Source: Candidatus Iainarchaeum sp. (GTDB taxonomy: Archaea; Iainarchaeota; Iainarchaeia; Iainarchaeales; SKW153). From it: a DNA stretch of 64,000 nt. Position 1 is the first letter of the stretch, and the number at the start of each line of letters is the position of its first letter. The stretch is taken from the NCBI GenBank assembly GCA_026414365.1, contig JAOAJD010000001.1, positions 1-64,000 on the forward strand. Direction: 5' to 3'. Of this stretch, positions 39,550 through 47,661 are shown one piece after another. The notes below the pieces were generated by a model, which was given only the letters and a program-made list of their open reading frames with translations, was not told where the DNA came from and searched no databases. The translations under genes and the position numbers were made by a program.

Positions 39550-40782
39550 TTATCTCCTTGCTTTAAATGCCTTTGCAACTGCCAAAATAGCTTTTCTATA
39601 TGCTGCTTCTCTCATATCACAATTAAACTGACTTTTTATTTTCCAAACTTCCATAAAACTACTTTTCATCCTTTGAGATAATTTTGAATGAACTTCATCT
39701 TCAGTCCAATAATAGCCGCTTAAATTTTGTACCCACTCAAAATAGCTAACAGTTACTCCTCCTGCATTTGCCAAGATGTCAGGCAAGACCACAGAGCCTT
39801 TTTCAAACAATATTTTATCTGCCTCTAAAGTTGTTGGGCCATTAGCTAATTCTAAGATAATTTTTGCTTTTATATTATCAGCATTCTTTTTTGTTATCGC
39901 GTTTTCTAAAGCTGCAGGAACCAAAATATCAACATCTAACTCTAAAAGTTCTTCATTTGTTATGTTTTCACTATTTTTCATGCCTATAACACTTGTTGTA
40001 TTTCTCTTGTGCTCCAAAATTTTTTCCGAAGATGGCAATCCATTTTTATTATATATACCTCCTTTGGAATCACTAACTGCTAAAACTTTAAAACCGTTCT
40101 CTTGTAAATATTTTGTTATATAATATCCTGCATTTCCATAACCCTGAACAGCTACAGTCTTACCTTTACATTTTATGTTCTTTAAAGCCTCTTCTAAACA
40201 AAACCATCCGCCCAAAGAAGTTGCTGTTTCTCTACCTAGAGAACCACCTAAACATAAAGGCTTACCTGTTATAACGCCTGGTGCATGCTTACCACATAGT
40301 TTTTCATACTCGTCCAACATCCAGCCCATTATCTCTGCATTTGTATTTACATCTGGCGCAGGAATATCTATTTCTGGACCCAAAATTTTGTAAATTGCTC
40401 TTATATATGCTCTACTCAAATGTTGAAGCTCGTGTCTAGATAACTTCTTAGGATCTACTGCAATTCCTCCTTTACCGCCTCCATATGGCAAACCTAATAA
40501 TGCGCATTTCCAAGTCATCCACATAGCCAAAGCTTTAACTTCCTCGCCTGTTACATTAGGATGAAACCTAATTCCTCCTTTAGTCGGACCCAAAAAGTGA
40601 TTATGTTGGCTTCTATATCCTTTGAAAACTTTCGTAACACCACTATCCATATCTATTGGTAAACTAACTTCAACACACAATTCAGGCTCTTTTAACGCTT
40701 CTCTGATGTGTTGTTCTAACTCCATTTTCTCTGCTACTATCTCGAATTGATCTTGTGCTAACTTAAAAACATTTTCTGTCAT
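39550..40782 (-). CDS. gdhA: Glutamate dehydrogenase
   Basis: This enzyme interconverts glutamate with 2-oxoglutarate and ammonia using NAD(P). The 410-aa protein has GPTKGGIRFHP, the catalytic lysine region LLGLPYGGGKGGIAVDP, the substrate Asp in PAPDVNTNAEIMGWM, and the nucleotide fold motif VAVQGYGNAGYYITKYL followed by SDSKGG. Length and order match archaeal hexameric GDH. TATTATAAAC lies about 25-30 bases before ATG 40782, so the message may be leaderless. It is divergent from the thiamine genes. Confidence 0.96.
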   Translation of the reverse strand: MTENVFKLAQDQFEIVAEKMELEQHIREALKEPELCVEVSLPIDMDSGVTKVFKGYRSQHNHFLGPTKGGIRFHPNVTGEEVKALAMWMTWKCALLGLPYGGGKGGIAVDPKKLSRHELQHLSRAYIRAIYKILGPEIDIPAPDVNTNAEIMGWMLDEYEKLCGKHAPGVITGKPLCLGGSLGRETATSLGGWFCLEEALKNIKCKGKTVAVQGYGNAGYYITKYLQENGFKVLAVSDSKGGIYNKNGLPSSEKILEHKRNTTSVIGMKNSENITNEELLELDVDILVPAALENAITKKNADNIKAKIILELANGPTTLEADKILFEKGSVVLPDILANAGGVTVSYFEWVQNLSGYYWTEDEVHSKLSQRMKSSFMEVWKIKSQFNCDMREAAYRKAILAVAKAFKARR

Positions 40783-40878
40783 TTAACCATTTAAAAAAAC
40801 AAAAAGTTTATAATAGTGACGAGTTTAAAAAAAACAAAATATAAAGCTTTTGCATTTTACCAATTAAATGTGATTTCT
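40783..40878. promoter_or_regulatory. Divergent promoter, gdhA / thiM
   Basis: The AT-rich gap has GTTTATAATAG in the middle, which reads as a TATA element toward gdhA, and AAAATATAAAG at 40837-40847 about 32-40 bases before thiM ATG 40879. I see no TPP riboswitch. Confidence 0.35.
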
Positions 40879-41673
40879 ATGGAAAGCTATCAAACTTTAA
40901 AAAAAATAAGAGAGACAAAACCTCTAATCCATCATATAACAAACTGGGTCACAATATATGATTGTGCAAACATAGTCAGAGCTTTTGGTGCACTGCCAGT
41001 GATGGCACACGCAGAAGAAGAGGTAGAAGAAATGACATCAATATCTAATGCCTTAGTTTTAAACATAGGAACGTTAACAAAAGATATCATAAATTCAATG
41101 ATAAAGTCAGGAAAAAAAGCAAACGAAAAAAATATACCGATCGTTTTAGACGCTGTGGGTGCTGGAGCAACTAAGTTTAGAACAGAGTGTGTTAATAGGA
41201 TTATTAAAAGTTGTAAAATAGACGTTATTAAAGGAAACCTCGGAGAAATTGCAAGTGTTTTCGGTTCAAAAGCAGAAGTTAAAGGTGTTGAATCTATAAG
41301 TTCTTCTGAAAAACCAGAGGAGTTAGTTAAAAAGTTTGCAAAAAAGTTTGATTGTACTGCAGTTATTACCGGAAAAATAGATTATGTTTCAAACGGAAAG
41401 AAAAACTATAAGATATCAAATGGCTCAGAGTATATGGGACAAATAGTTGGTACAGGTTGCATGGCTGCATCAGTAATAGGTTGTTTCGTTGCCATTGAAA
41501 AAGATTATGCGAAAGCATCTGCTCAAGCTTTAAGCTGCTTTGGTATAGCAGGAGAACTTGCAGAAAAAAGAACTAAAGAAATCGGTAGCTTTAAAACTGC
41601 TCTTTATGATTGTATATCGCAAATTAGTGAAGAAGATATAAAAAGACTATCTAAAGTTGAAGAATATGTATAA
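40879..41673 (+). CDS. thiM: Hydroxyethylthiazole kinase
   Basis: ThiM phosphorylates the thiazole alcohol in thiamine salvage. The 264-aa protein opens with the ligand-binding LIHHITNWVTIYDCANI and AHAEEEVEEM, then ALVLNIGTLT, VLDAVGAGATKFRTE, the phosphate-binding VIKGNLGEI and the C-terminal anion-hole segment QIVGTGCMAASVIGCF with catalytic Cys. ATG 40879 has a TGTGAT binding site; the frame extends to a GTG at 40816, but that part is not family-like. It leads the thiM-thiE-thiC-thiL operon. Confidence 0.95.
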   Translation: MESYQTLKKIRETKPLIHHITNWVTIYDCANIVRAFGALPVMAHAEEEVEEMTSISNALVLNIGTLTKDIINSMIKSGKKANEKNIPIVLDAVGAGATKFRTECVNRIIKSCKIDVIKGNLGEIASVFGSKAEVKGVESISSSEKPEELVKKFAKKFDCTAVITGKIDYVSNGKKNYKISNGSEYMGQIVGTGCMAASVIGCFVAIEKDYAKASAQALSCFGIAGELAEKRTKEIGSFKTALYDCISQISEEDIKRLSKVEEYV

Positions 41674-42298
41674 AAAGATATCAAACAAAATGGGTTTGTA
41701 TTTTATTACAGATAGTAGATTAACAAAACAAGGAATAATAAAAGATGTTAAAGATGCTTTAGAGTCAGGAGTAAAAGTTATTCAATACAGAGAAAAAAAT
41801 AAACCAACCAGAGAAATGCTTGTTGAAGCAATAGAAATAAAAAAAATGTGTAAAAAGAAAAAGGCCATATTTTTGGTTAATGACAGACTAGATATTGCAT
41901 TAGCTTCCAAAGCGGATGGAATTCATATAGGCCAAGACGATATGCCAATAAAATATGTAAAAAAATTAATGCCCTATTCAATAATAGGTGTTACAGTTCA
42001 TAATATAAAAGAGGCTTTAGAAGCAGAAAAAAAGGGTGCATCTTATTTAGGTGTTTCCCCAATATTTGAAACATCAACAAAATCTGATGCTGGAAAAGCT
42101 ATAGGAGTTGAGGCTTTAGAACATATTATGAAAAAAGTTAAAGTTCCTGTAGTAGCAATAGGTGGAATAAATGAAGATAATTTGCAATCTGTCTTAAAAA
42201 CAGGTTGTAGAAATATTGCAATGATCTCAGCTATTTTAAAATATGAAAATGTTAGAAAAAGATGCGAAGAATTTAACAAAATAATACTTAAAGAATAA
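41666..42298 (+). CDS. thiE: Thiamine-phosphate synthase
   Basis: ThiE joins the pyrimidine and thiazole halves to thiamine phosphate. The 210-aa TIM-barrel protein shows YFITDSRLT, VIQYREKNKP (pyrophosphate-binding), FLVNDRLDIALASKADGIHIGQDDMP, GVTVHN, LGVSPIFETSTKSDAG and VAIGGINEDNL, all in family order. Its ATG lies in the last codons of thiM, eight bases before the end of the stop, showing coupling. TTG 41657 or ATG 41690 are alternative starts. Confidence 0.96.
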   Translation: MYKKISNKMGLYFITDSRLTKQGIIKDVKDALESGVKVIQYREKNKPTREMLVEAIEIKKMCKKKKAIFLVNDRLDIALASKADGIHIGQDDMPIKYVKKLMPYSIIGVTVHNIKEALEAEKKGASYLGVSPIFETSTKSDAGKAIGVEALEHIMKKVKVPVVAIGGINEDNLQSVLKTGCRNIAMISAILKYENVRKRCEEFNKIILKE

Positions 42299-42310
42299 TA
42301 AAGTGATGCA

Positions 42311-43576
42311 ATGACACAGTTAGAAAAAGCAAAAAATAAAGAAATTACCCAAGAAATGAAGATAGTTGCTAAAGAAGAGAATATTAAAATAAATAAATTA
42401 GTTAAAGGAATAGCTGATGGTAAGATAATAATACCATCTAATATAAACCATAAAAAAAAGAATATTGTGGGAATAGGTAAAAACCTTAGAACTAAAATAA
42501 ATGCGAATATTGGGAATTCATTATACAATAGTAGTGAAGAAATTGAATTAGAAAAACTAAATGTTTGTATAAAATATAAAGCAGATTGCGTTATGGATTT
42601 GAGCACTGGAAATAATATTGATGGAATAAGAAAAGAAATGTTAAAAAATGCACCTATGCCTTTAGGTACTGTGCCTATTTATCAAGCAGTTGTAGAAAAG
42701 CAATCAATCACAGATCTGACAGAAAGAGATTTTATCGAAGCAATAAAAAAACATATTGTTGATGGAGCAGATTTTATAACAATACATGCAGGAATTAATA
42801 AAAAAAGTTTAAAATATTCTAAAAAGAGACTTGGAGGAATTGTTAGTAGAGGTGGTTCAATTATAGCTCTCTGGATGCACCATAACAAAAAAGAAAACCC
42901 ACTCTATGAATGTTTCGAAGAAATATTAGAAATTGCCTATAAATATGACTGTACTTTGAGTTTAGGAGATGGATTAAGACCTGGATGCATAAAAGATTCC
43001 ACAGATAAAGCACAAATATCTGAGCTAAAAAAATTAGGAGAACTTGCTAAAATAGCAAAAAATAGAAATGTACAAGTAATGATCGAAGGTCCTGGACATA
43101 TACCAATAAATCAAATAAAGGAAAATATTTTTTTAGAAAAAAAATATTGTGATGGAGCACCATTTTATGTTTTAGGTCCGATAGTTACTGACATAGCTCC
43201 TGGTTATGATCATATAACTTCTGCAATCGGTGGCGCTTTGGCAGCATACTATGGTGCTGACTTTTTATGTTATGTTACGCCTGCTGAACATTTGAGACTC
43301 CCTTCTTTAGAAGATGTAAAAGAAGGGATAATAGCGGCAAAAATAGCGGCCCACGCAGCTGATATTGCAAAAGGTATAAAAAATTCTAAAGAATGGGATA
43401 ACAAAATGTCAAAAGCAAGAGCTATGTTAGATTGGCCAAAGATGTTTGAATTAGCAATTGACAGCGAAAAAGCTAGAAAGTATAAAGGAGAAATTAAAAA
43501 TAATTTTGAACCATGTACTATGTGTGGTAAATATTGCGCGGTGAAGATCTATCATGAGTGCAACAATAAAAAGTGA
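42311..43576 (+). CDS. thiC: Phosphomethylpyrimidine synthase (radical SAM)
   Basis: ThiC rearranges aminoimidazole ribotide into the thiamine pyrimidine using a [4Fe-4S] cluster and SAM. The 421-aa protein has VMDLSTGNNIDGIR, TVPIYQAV, DFITIHAGI, SRGGSIIALWMHH, LSLGDGLRPGC, MIEGPGHIPINQI, PLVTD-like GPIVTDIAPGYDHITSAIGGA and the C-terminal cysteines CTMCGKYC. The cysteine spacing here is C-x2-C-x3-C, while bacterial enzymes have C-x2-C-x4-C; whether this is normal for short archaeal forms I cannot check. GTGAT precedes the ATG. It overlaps thiL by 23 bases. Confidence 0.96.
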   Translation: MTQLEKAKNKEITQEMKIVAKEENIKINKLVKGIADGKIIIPSNINHKKKNIVGIGKNLRTKINANIGNSLYNSSEEIELEKLNVCIKYKADCVMDLSTGNNIDGIRKEMLKNAPMPLGTVPIYQAVVEKQSITDLTERDFIEAIKKHIVDGADFITIHAGINKKSLKYSKKRLGGIVSRGGSIIALWMHHNKKENPLYECFEEILEIAYKYDCTLSLGDGLRPGCIKDSTDKAQISELKKLGELAKIAKNRNVQVMIEGPGHIPINQIKENIFLEKKYCDGAPFYVLGPIVTDIAPGYDHITSAIGGALAAYYGADFLCYVTPAEHLRLPSLEDVKEGIIAAKIAAHAADIAKGIKNSKEWDNKMSKARAMLDWPKMFELAIDSEKARKYKGEIKNNFEPCTMCGKYCAVKIYHECNNKK

Positions 43577-44516
43577 AGTTGACTTTATAAATGCGATAAA
43601 AACAGAACCAAAAAATAAAGAAGTTATTGAAGGAATAGGAGATGATACAGCAATTATAAAAATTAGTAGTAACAAATATCTCCTTTTCACCACAGATATG
43701 TTCGTAGAAAACGATCACTTTTCTTTAGCATATTCTAAACCCGAAGATATAGGGAAAAAAGTTATAGAAGCTAATGTTAGTGATATTGCTGCGATGGGAG
43801 GAATTCCAAAATATGCAGTAATATCTATTTCTTTAAAACAAAATATTAGTTTTGACTTTGTGAAAAGACTTTACAAAGGTGTTTACTATTCTTGTAATAA
43901 ATACAATGTTGATCTCGTGGGTGGTGACACTGTTCATGGAAATGAAATTGTTATTAATGTAGCTATGTTAGGTTACGCAAAAACTGATGAGATATGCAAA
44001 AGAAAAGATGCGAAAGTTGGAGATTTGATAATGTGTTCTGGATATTTAGGAACATCAACTTGTGGGTTAGAATTATATAGAAATAATATAGACGGCTTTG
44101 AAAGTATAAAAAAATTCCATAGAGCACCGCATGCAAACTTAGACAAATCAAGAAAAGTTTGTAAATATGTAAATGCAATGGAAGATGTTAGTGATGGATT
44201 AGCCTCAGAAGTTAGAAACATTTGCTTAGAAAGCAAAAAAGGGGCAATAATATACTGGGAAAAAATTCCAATAAGGGAAGATGTGAGAAAAGCTGCGAAG
44301 ATTCTCGGAAAAGAACCTGAAGATTTCGCGCTTTATGGCGGTGAAGATTTTGAACTTGTTTTTACAGTTAGCAAAAAAAACTATGAAAAAGTAAAGAAGT
44401 TTGGTTATGTTGTAGGAGAAGTTATAAAAGGTAACAAAATTTATCTAAGCAAAGAAAACAAATTGATAGAAATAAAAAAATTTGGCTACGATCATTTTGC
44501 GAGGACTAAAGTTTAG
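43554..44516 (+). CDS. thiL: Thiamine-monophosphate kinase
   Basis: ThiL makes thiamine diphosphate from thiamine monophosphate and ATP. The 320-aa PurM-like protein has IEGIGDDTAIIKI, FTTDMFVENDHFSL, ANVSDIAAMGGIPKYAVISIS, VDLVGGDTVHG, the substrate region MEDVSDGLASEVRNI and ALYGGEDFELVFTV. The ATG 43554 lies inside the end of thiC with GGTGA nine bases upstream, so it is translationally coupled. It completes the operon. A pyrimidine phosphate kinase (ThiD) is not in this window. Confidence 0.96.
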   Translation: MSATIKSEVDFINAIKTEPKNKEVIEGIGDDTAIIKISSNKYLLFTTDMFVENDHFSLAYSKPEDIGKKVIEANVSDIAAMGGIPKYAVISISLKQNISFDFVKRLYKGVYYSCNKYNVDLVGGDTVHGNEIVINVAMLGYAKTDEICKRKDAKVGDLIMCSGYLGTSTCGLELYRNNIDGFESIKKFHRAPHANLDKSRKVCKYVNAMEDVSDGLASEVRNICLESKKGAIIYWEKIPIREDVRKAAKILGKEPEDFALYGGEDFELVFTVSKKNYEKVKKFGYVVGEVIKGNKIYLSKENKLIEIKKFGYDHFARTKV

Positions 44517-44536
44517 AGAATGACAAAACTAACTAA

Positions 44537-44704
44537 TTACTTAGCAATCCTCTTTCCTTTCTTTTTGGGTCTTAGTTTTTTACTACCGCATTTTCTGCAT
44601 AGTACTGGTTTTTTGTTTGTACCACTACGCATCTTATGGTTGCATCGCATACAAATCCATATACCTTCAAACAACCTCTTTTCAGCAGCTGGAAATCTAG
44701 CCAT
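44537..44704 (-). CDS. rpl40e: Ribosomal protein eL40
   Basis: A 55-aa zinc-ribbon ribosomal protein of the large subunit. It opens MARFPAAEKRLFEGIWIC, then has two cysteine pairs, CMRC (18-21) and CRKC (34-37), followed by the basic GSKKLRPKKKGKR. This is the archaeal, ubiquitin-free eL40. I chose ATG 44704, preceded by GTGAT; the upstream extension to 44758 is not family-like. The opposite-strand frame is a shadow. Confidence 0.93.
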   Translation of the reverse strand: MARFPAAEKRLFEGIWICMRCNHKMRSGTNKKPVLCRKCGSKKLRPKKKGKRIAK

Positions 44705-44794
44705 AAAAATCACTTTTTGCCTTATTAACAATAAAGATATAGTATGATTTAAAAACAAAACCTATAATAAAAAATAGTTATAGCCTAATTTTTT

Positions 44795-44869
44795 GCTCCC
44801 GTAGTGTAGTCCGGTTAAGCACAAGGGCCTTTCAAGCCTTTAGCCTGGGTTCAAATCCCAGCGGGAGCA
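44795..44869 (+). tRNA. tRNA-Glu (anticodon TTC)
   Basis: The acceptor GCTCCCG pairs with CGGGAGC. The anticodon stem AGGGC/GCCTT encloses CTTTCAA with anticodon TTC, and the T arm is CTGGG-TTCAAAT-CCCAG. The discriminator is A and CCA is not encoded. It is intron-free. Confidence 0.95.
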
Positions 44870-44993
44870 TAGTACTTATCTAATTATTAATTATCCTTTA
44901 TTAAACTATGAAAGATGTCAATTAATTTAACCTTTATTTTATTATAGATCAGGAATGTTACAAATCTAGCAAATAAAAAATAAATATTATATA

Positions 44994-45347
44994 TTATTGC
45001 TTTTCTTGTAAATTAGAATAAAAACAATTCTTTTCTTTTATCTCGTTAGCAAAGCAGATTACTTCGTCAACCCAATCTAGGTTTATGTAATATTTGTTAT
45101 ATTCCTTCTTAAGAACACCGCTATGCTCTAAAATTTTTGTATATTTGAATACAGATTGAAAAGTCACACTTCTTTTCCTTTTTATCTTAAAATAAATCTC
45201 TTTTATAGATAAAGGACCTTCTTGGGAAATAATATAAACAATCATCTCAGCAACAGAACTTTTCTCTTTTCCAAAAGTTATAGGTATAAAAAAACTGTCC
45301 TTGTCTCGGCAAATGTCAAAAAAATAGTCTTTATCAGTGAGTCCCAT
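44994..45347 (-). CDS. Winged-helix DNA-binding protein
   Basis: The 117-aa protein has a winged-helix core at about residues 32-85: AEMIVYIISQEGPLSIKEIYFKIKRKR (helix 1 and 2), VTFQSVFKYTKILEHSGVLKKE (recognition helix and turn) and KYYINLDW (wing). This resembles ArsR or MarR-like archaeal regulators. The C-terminal tail contains two cysteines that could sense metal or redox state, but that is a guess. It lies between tRNA-Glu and trpS; a target is not visible. Confidence 0.7.
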   Translation of the reverse strand: MGLTDKDYFFDICRDKDSFFIPITFGKEKSSVAEMIVYIISQEGPLSIKEIYFKIKRKRSVTFQSVFKYTKILEHSGVLKKEYNKYYINLDWVDEVICFANEIKEKNCFYSNLQEKQ

Positions 45348-45439
45348 AAAGAGATGAAATTTTAAATAAAATAAAAATATTTCCTAATAATAACTTCAAA
45401 AAACAGAAGTCTTAAGTTAAAAGAATTACTTTAAAGAAG

Positions 45440-46555
45440 TCAATCTTTAACAATAAACAAATCTAATTTGTCTTTTGCTTTTTCTCTCGCATCTTGATGC
45501 TTTTTAAGAAATCTTTTTATACGCGAAGCTAATTCTGCTTTACATTCTTTACAAAGCAAGTTTCCAGATCTACAATTGTTAAATATTTCACTCAATTTTT
45601 TATCATCCTCTTCAAATAAGAAATAATAATATTTATAAATTGAACAAACTTCAGGAATTCCTCCTTTTCTCTTTTGCTCTTCTACTGTTGCTCTGCCACC
45701 AGTAAATGCTTTTGCAATTTTTTTATCGACATCTTTCTCACTATCTGTTGTAAAAATTGCGCTGTCAGGATCAGAAGCAGACATTTTGCCTTCTTCACCT
45801 AAACCTGGTAAAAACATGCAATGTATTTGTGCTGGCTTTGGGTAATTTAACTTATCTGCAACTGCTCTGGCAATACCCCTCCAATAAGGATCTTGGTCAA
45901 TAGCTGCAGGTATTAAAGCAGGAACCTCTTTGCCCTTCAATATAGTAGGCAAAAAGCAAGGAGCCGCTTGCATTGCTGGGAAAAATATCATTCCAGTGTT
46001 AGTTTCATTAGTAAAACCAAAAACAGCTTTTGCTGTAGAAAATGTTGTCTTTTTAGCTACCTTTATTGCAATTTTATATAAAGTATTTGCATAATCGGTA
46101 TTTGCAAAAATAAAGGTTTTTTTAGGCTTAAAGCCTATTGCAATAACATCTAAAGCATTCTCATAGGCAAAATTATGTGTTTGCTCTAAGGTTAAATCAG
46201 GATTGTACATAAACTTTTCATCATCTGTAAGTTGGAAGTAAAGTTCAGCATCAAAAGCATCTTGCAAATATTTAGTGAAAATCCAAGGCAAAAGATGGCC
46301 TAAATGAGTATTACCTGATGGACCCCGACCAGTATACAGAGCAAACTCGTTACCTGCTTTATACCACTTGATAATATTGTCAAAATCCCTGTGTGAAAAA
46401 AAGATTTTTCTTCTTAAAAAAAAATGGCTTTTGCCTGCAATTTTTTCCAATTCTTCTATTAAGTCATCAGTTATTGGTTTAGTACCAAATTGATTTATAA
46501 GCTTATTATAATCAACTTTTCCTTTAACTTCCCAAGGTGTTACTTTAAAAACCAT
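45440..46555 (-). CDS. trpS: Tryptophanyl-tRNA synthetase
   Basis: This class I synthetase charges tRNA-Trp. The 371-aa protein opens with KVTPWEVKGKVDYNKLINQFGT, typical of archaeal/eukaryotic TrpRS, then TGRGPSGNTHLGHLLPW with the HxGH motif at 84-87, FQLTDDEKFMY, the dimer/substrate region AIDQDPYWRGIARAVADKL, and the KMSAS motif GKMSASDPDSAIF. The C-terminal part is helical. Length is normal. Confidence 0.96.
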   Translation of the reverse strand: MVFKVTPWEVKGKVDYNKLINQFGTKPITDDLIEELEKIAGKSHFFLRRKIFFSHRDFDNIIKWYKAGNEFALYTGRGPSGNTHLGHLLPWIFTKYLQDAFDAELYFQLTDDEKFMYNPDLTLEQTHNFAYENALDVIAIGFKPKKTFIFANTDYANTLYKIAIKVAKKTTFSTAKAVFGFTNETNTGMIFFPAMQAAPCFLPTILKGKEVPALIPAAIDQDPYWRGIARAVADKLNYPKPAQIHCMFLPGLGEEGKMSASDPDSAIFTTDSEKDVDKKIAKAFTGGRATVEEQKRKGGIPEVCSIYKYYYFLFEEDDKKLSEIFNNCRSGNLLCKECKAELASRIKRFLKKHQDAREKAKDKLDLFIVKD

Positions 46556-46623
46556 AAATAATAAAACTAGAGTTTAACATATAAATATTGTGTTAGTTTT
46601 TACGAAACAAAAATAACAATTTT

Positions 46624-47025
46624 CTAATAATTAGCTTCCTTTATTCTTTGCCAAATCTTATTCCTCAAAGGTTCTGGCATCTCATGCCAAAAATTTTTCA
46701 ACACGGAAGCGTAACAGTGAATAAAATTAGATTCTGTTTTTTCTAAACCTTTTACTTTAACTAGATCGTCTGCAAGCCTTGCAGCATATCTCTCTAAAAA
46801 AATAGCCTGTTTTGTTAGTAGTTTATCATCCAAAATTTTATTTGCTTCATCAAAAGCGCACATTCTAATAATTTGCCTTATCCGATCTACACAGTATCTG
46901 CCATGACCGCCCCTTTTCTCTAAAGCCTCAATAACCTCTTTATTCTTTTCTCTCCATTCTTCAACATCTAGAGATAACACTTTACATAATCTCTTTTGGT
47001 TTTTATCTGGTCTCTTAGAAGGCAT
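46624..47025 (-). CDS. Helical protein of unknown function
   Basis: I do not recognise this 133-aa protein. It is predicted all-helical, basic at the start (MPSKRPDKNQKRLCKVL), with an Arg-rich HGRYCVDRIRQIIRM region and three cysteines. It sits between trpS and endA, transcribed with trpS but separated by about 70 bases. A nucleic-acid-binding role is possible from its charge but unsupported by motif. Confidence 0.55.
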   Translation of the reverse strand: MPSKRPDKNQKRLCKVLSLDVEEWREKNKEVIEALEKRGGHGRYCVDRIRQIIRMCAFDEANKILDDKLLTKQAIFLERYAARLADDLVKVKGLEKTESNFIHCYASVLKNFWHEMPEPLRNKIWQRIKEANY

Positions 47026-47123
47026 AAAAATATCTTCTCCTTATAGATATACTTTAATTCTAATTTGACTATTCAAAAAGAAAAACACATATTTTATTAT
47101 GTTTTATTGACTTTATAACTTTT

Positions 47124-47639
47124 ATGGCAGAAATATTAAGTCAAAACAAAGTTATTGTAAAAAGCAACAAACTCAAAAGTCAACTAATAGAAAAAGGATT
47201 TGGAGAAAAAAAAGAAAACGGTTTATTAATACTTGATCTAAAAGAAACACTTTACCTAGTTGAAAAAGGTAAAATAGATATAGAAAATTGCAATCAAGAA
47301 AAATACGACTTCGAAAAATTGTTGAAATACGCAGAAAATAGAGAGAGCCAATTTTATACAAAATATGTGGTATATAAGGATTTAAGAGAAAAAGGCTACT
47401 GTGTAAAAACTGGTTTCAAATTTGGTTTTCATTTTAGGGTTTATCCAAAAGGAAAAAATGTTGGAGAAGCTCATACTCAGTATGTTATAAATGTTACCAC
47501 GCAGGATAAAAGTTTTACTATGCCTGAGTTAAGCAGAATGGTTAGAATGGCCCAAACATTAAATACTGAATTAATATTAGCAGTAGTTGACTCTGAAGAT
47601 GATATAAATTACTACAAAATTGAAAGAGCAACTTTTTAA
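47124..47639 (+). CDS. endA: tRNA splicing endonuclease, catalytic lysine missing
   Basis: The enzyme cuts bulge-helix-bulge sites in tRNA and pre-rRNA. The 171-aa protein is the one-domain form, with an N-terminal mixed domain (1-75) and the C-terminal nuclease fold: YTKYVVYKDLREKGYCVKTGFKFG, HFRVYPKG (Tyr107), EAHTQYVI (His117) and LILAVVDSEDD. The Tyr-His gap of ten and the next 31 residues match the Methanocaldococcus triad (Y115, H125, K156), but position 148 is Thr rather than Lys. It overlaps the frame of thiI and is likely co-transcribed. Confidence 0.9.
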   Translation: MAEILSQNKVIVKSNKLKSQLIEKGFGEKKENGLLILDLKETLYLVEKGKIDIENCNQEKYDFEKLLKYAENRESQFYTKYVVYKDLREKGYCVKTGFKFGFHFRVYPKGKNVGEAHTQYVINVTTQDKSFTMPELSRMVRMAQTLNTELILAVVDSEDDINYYKIERATF

Positions 47640-47661
47640 AGATAACAACAAAAGGAAGATT

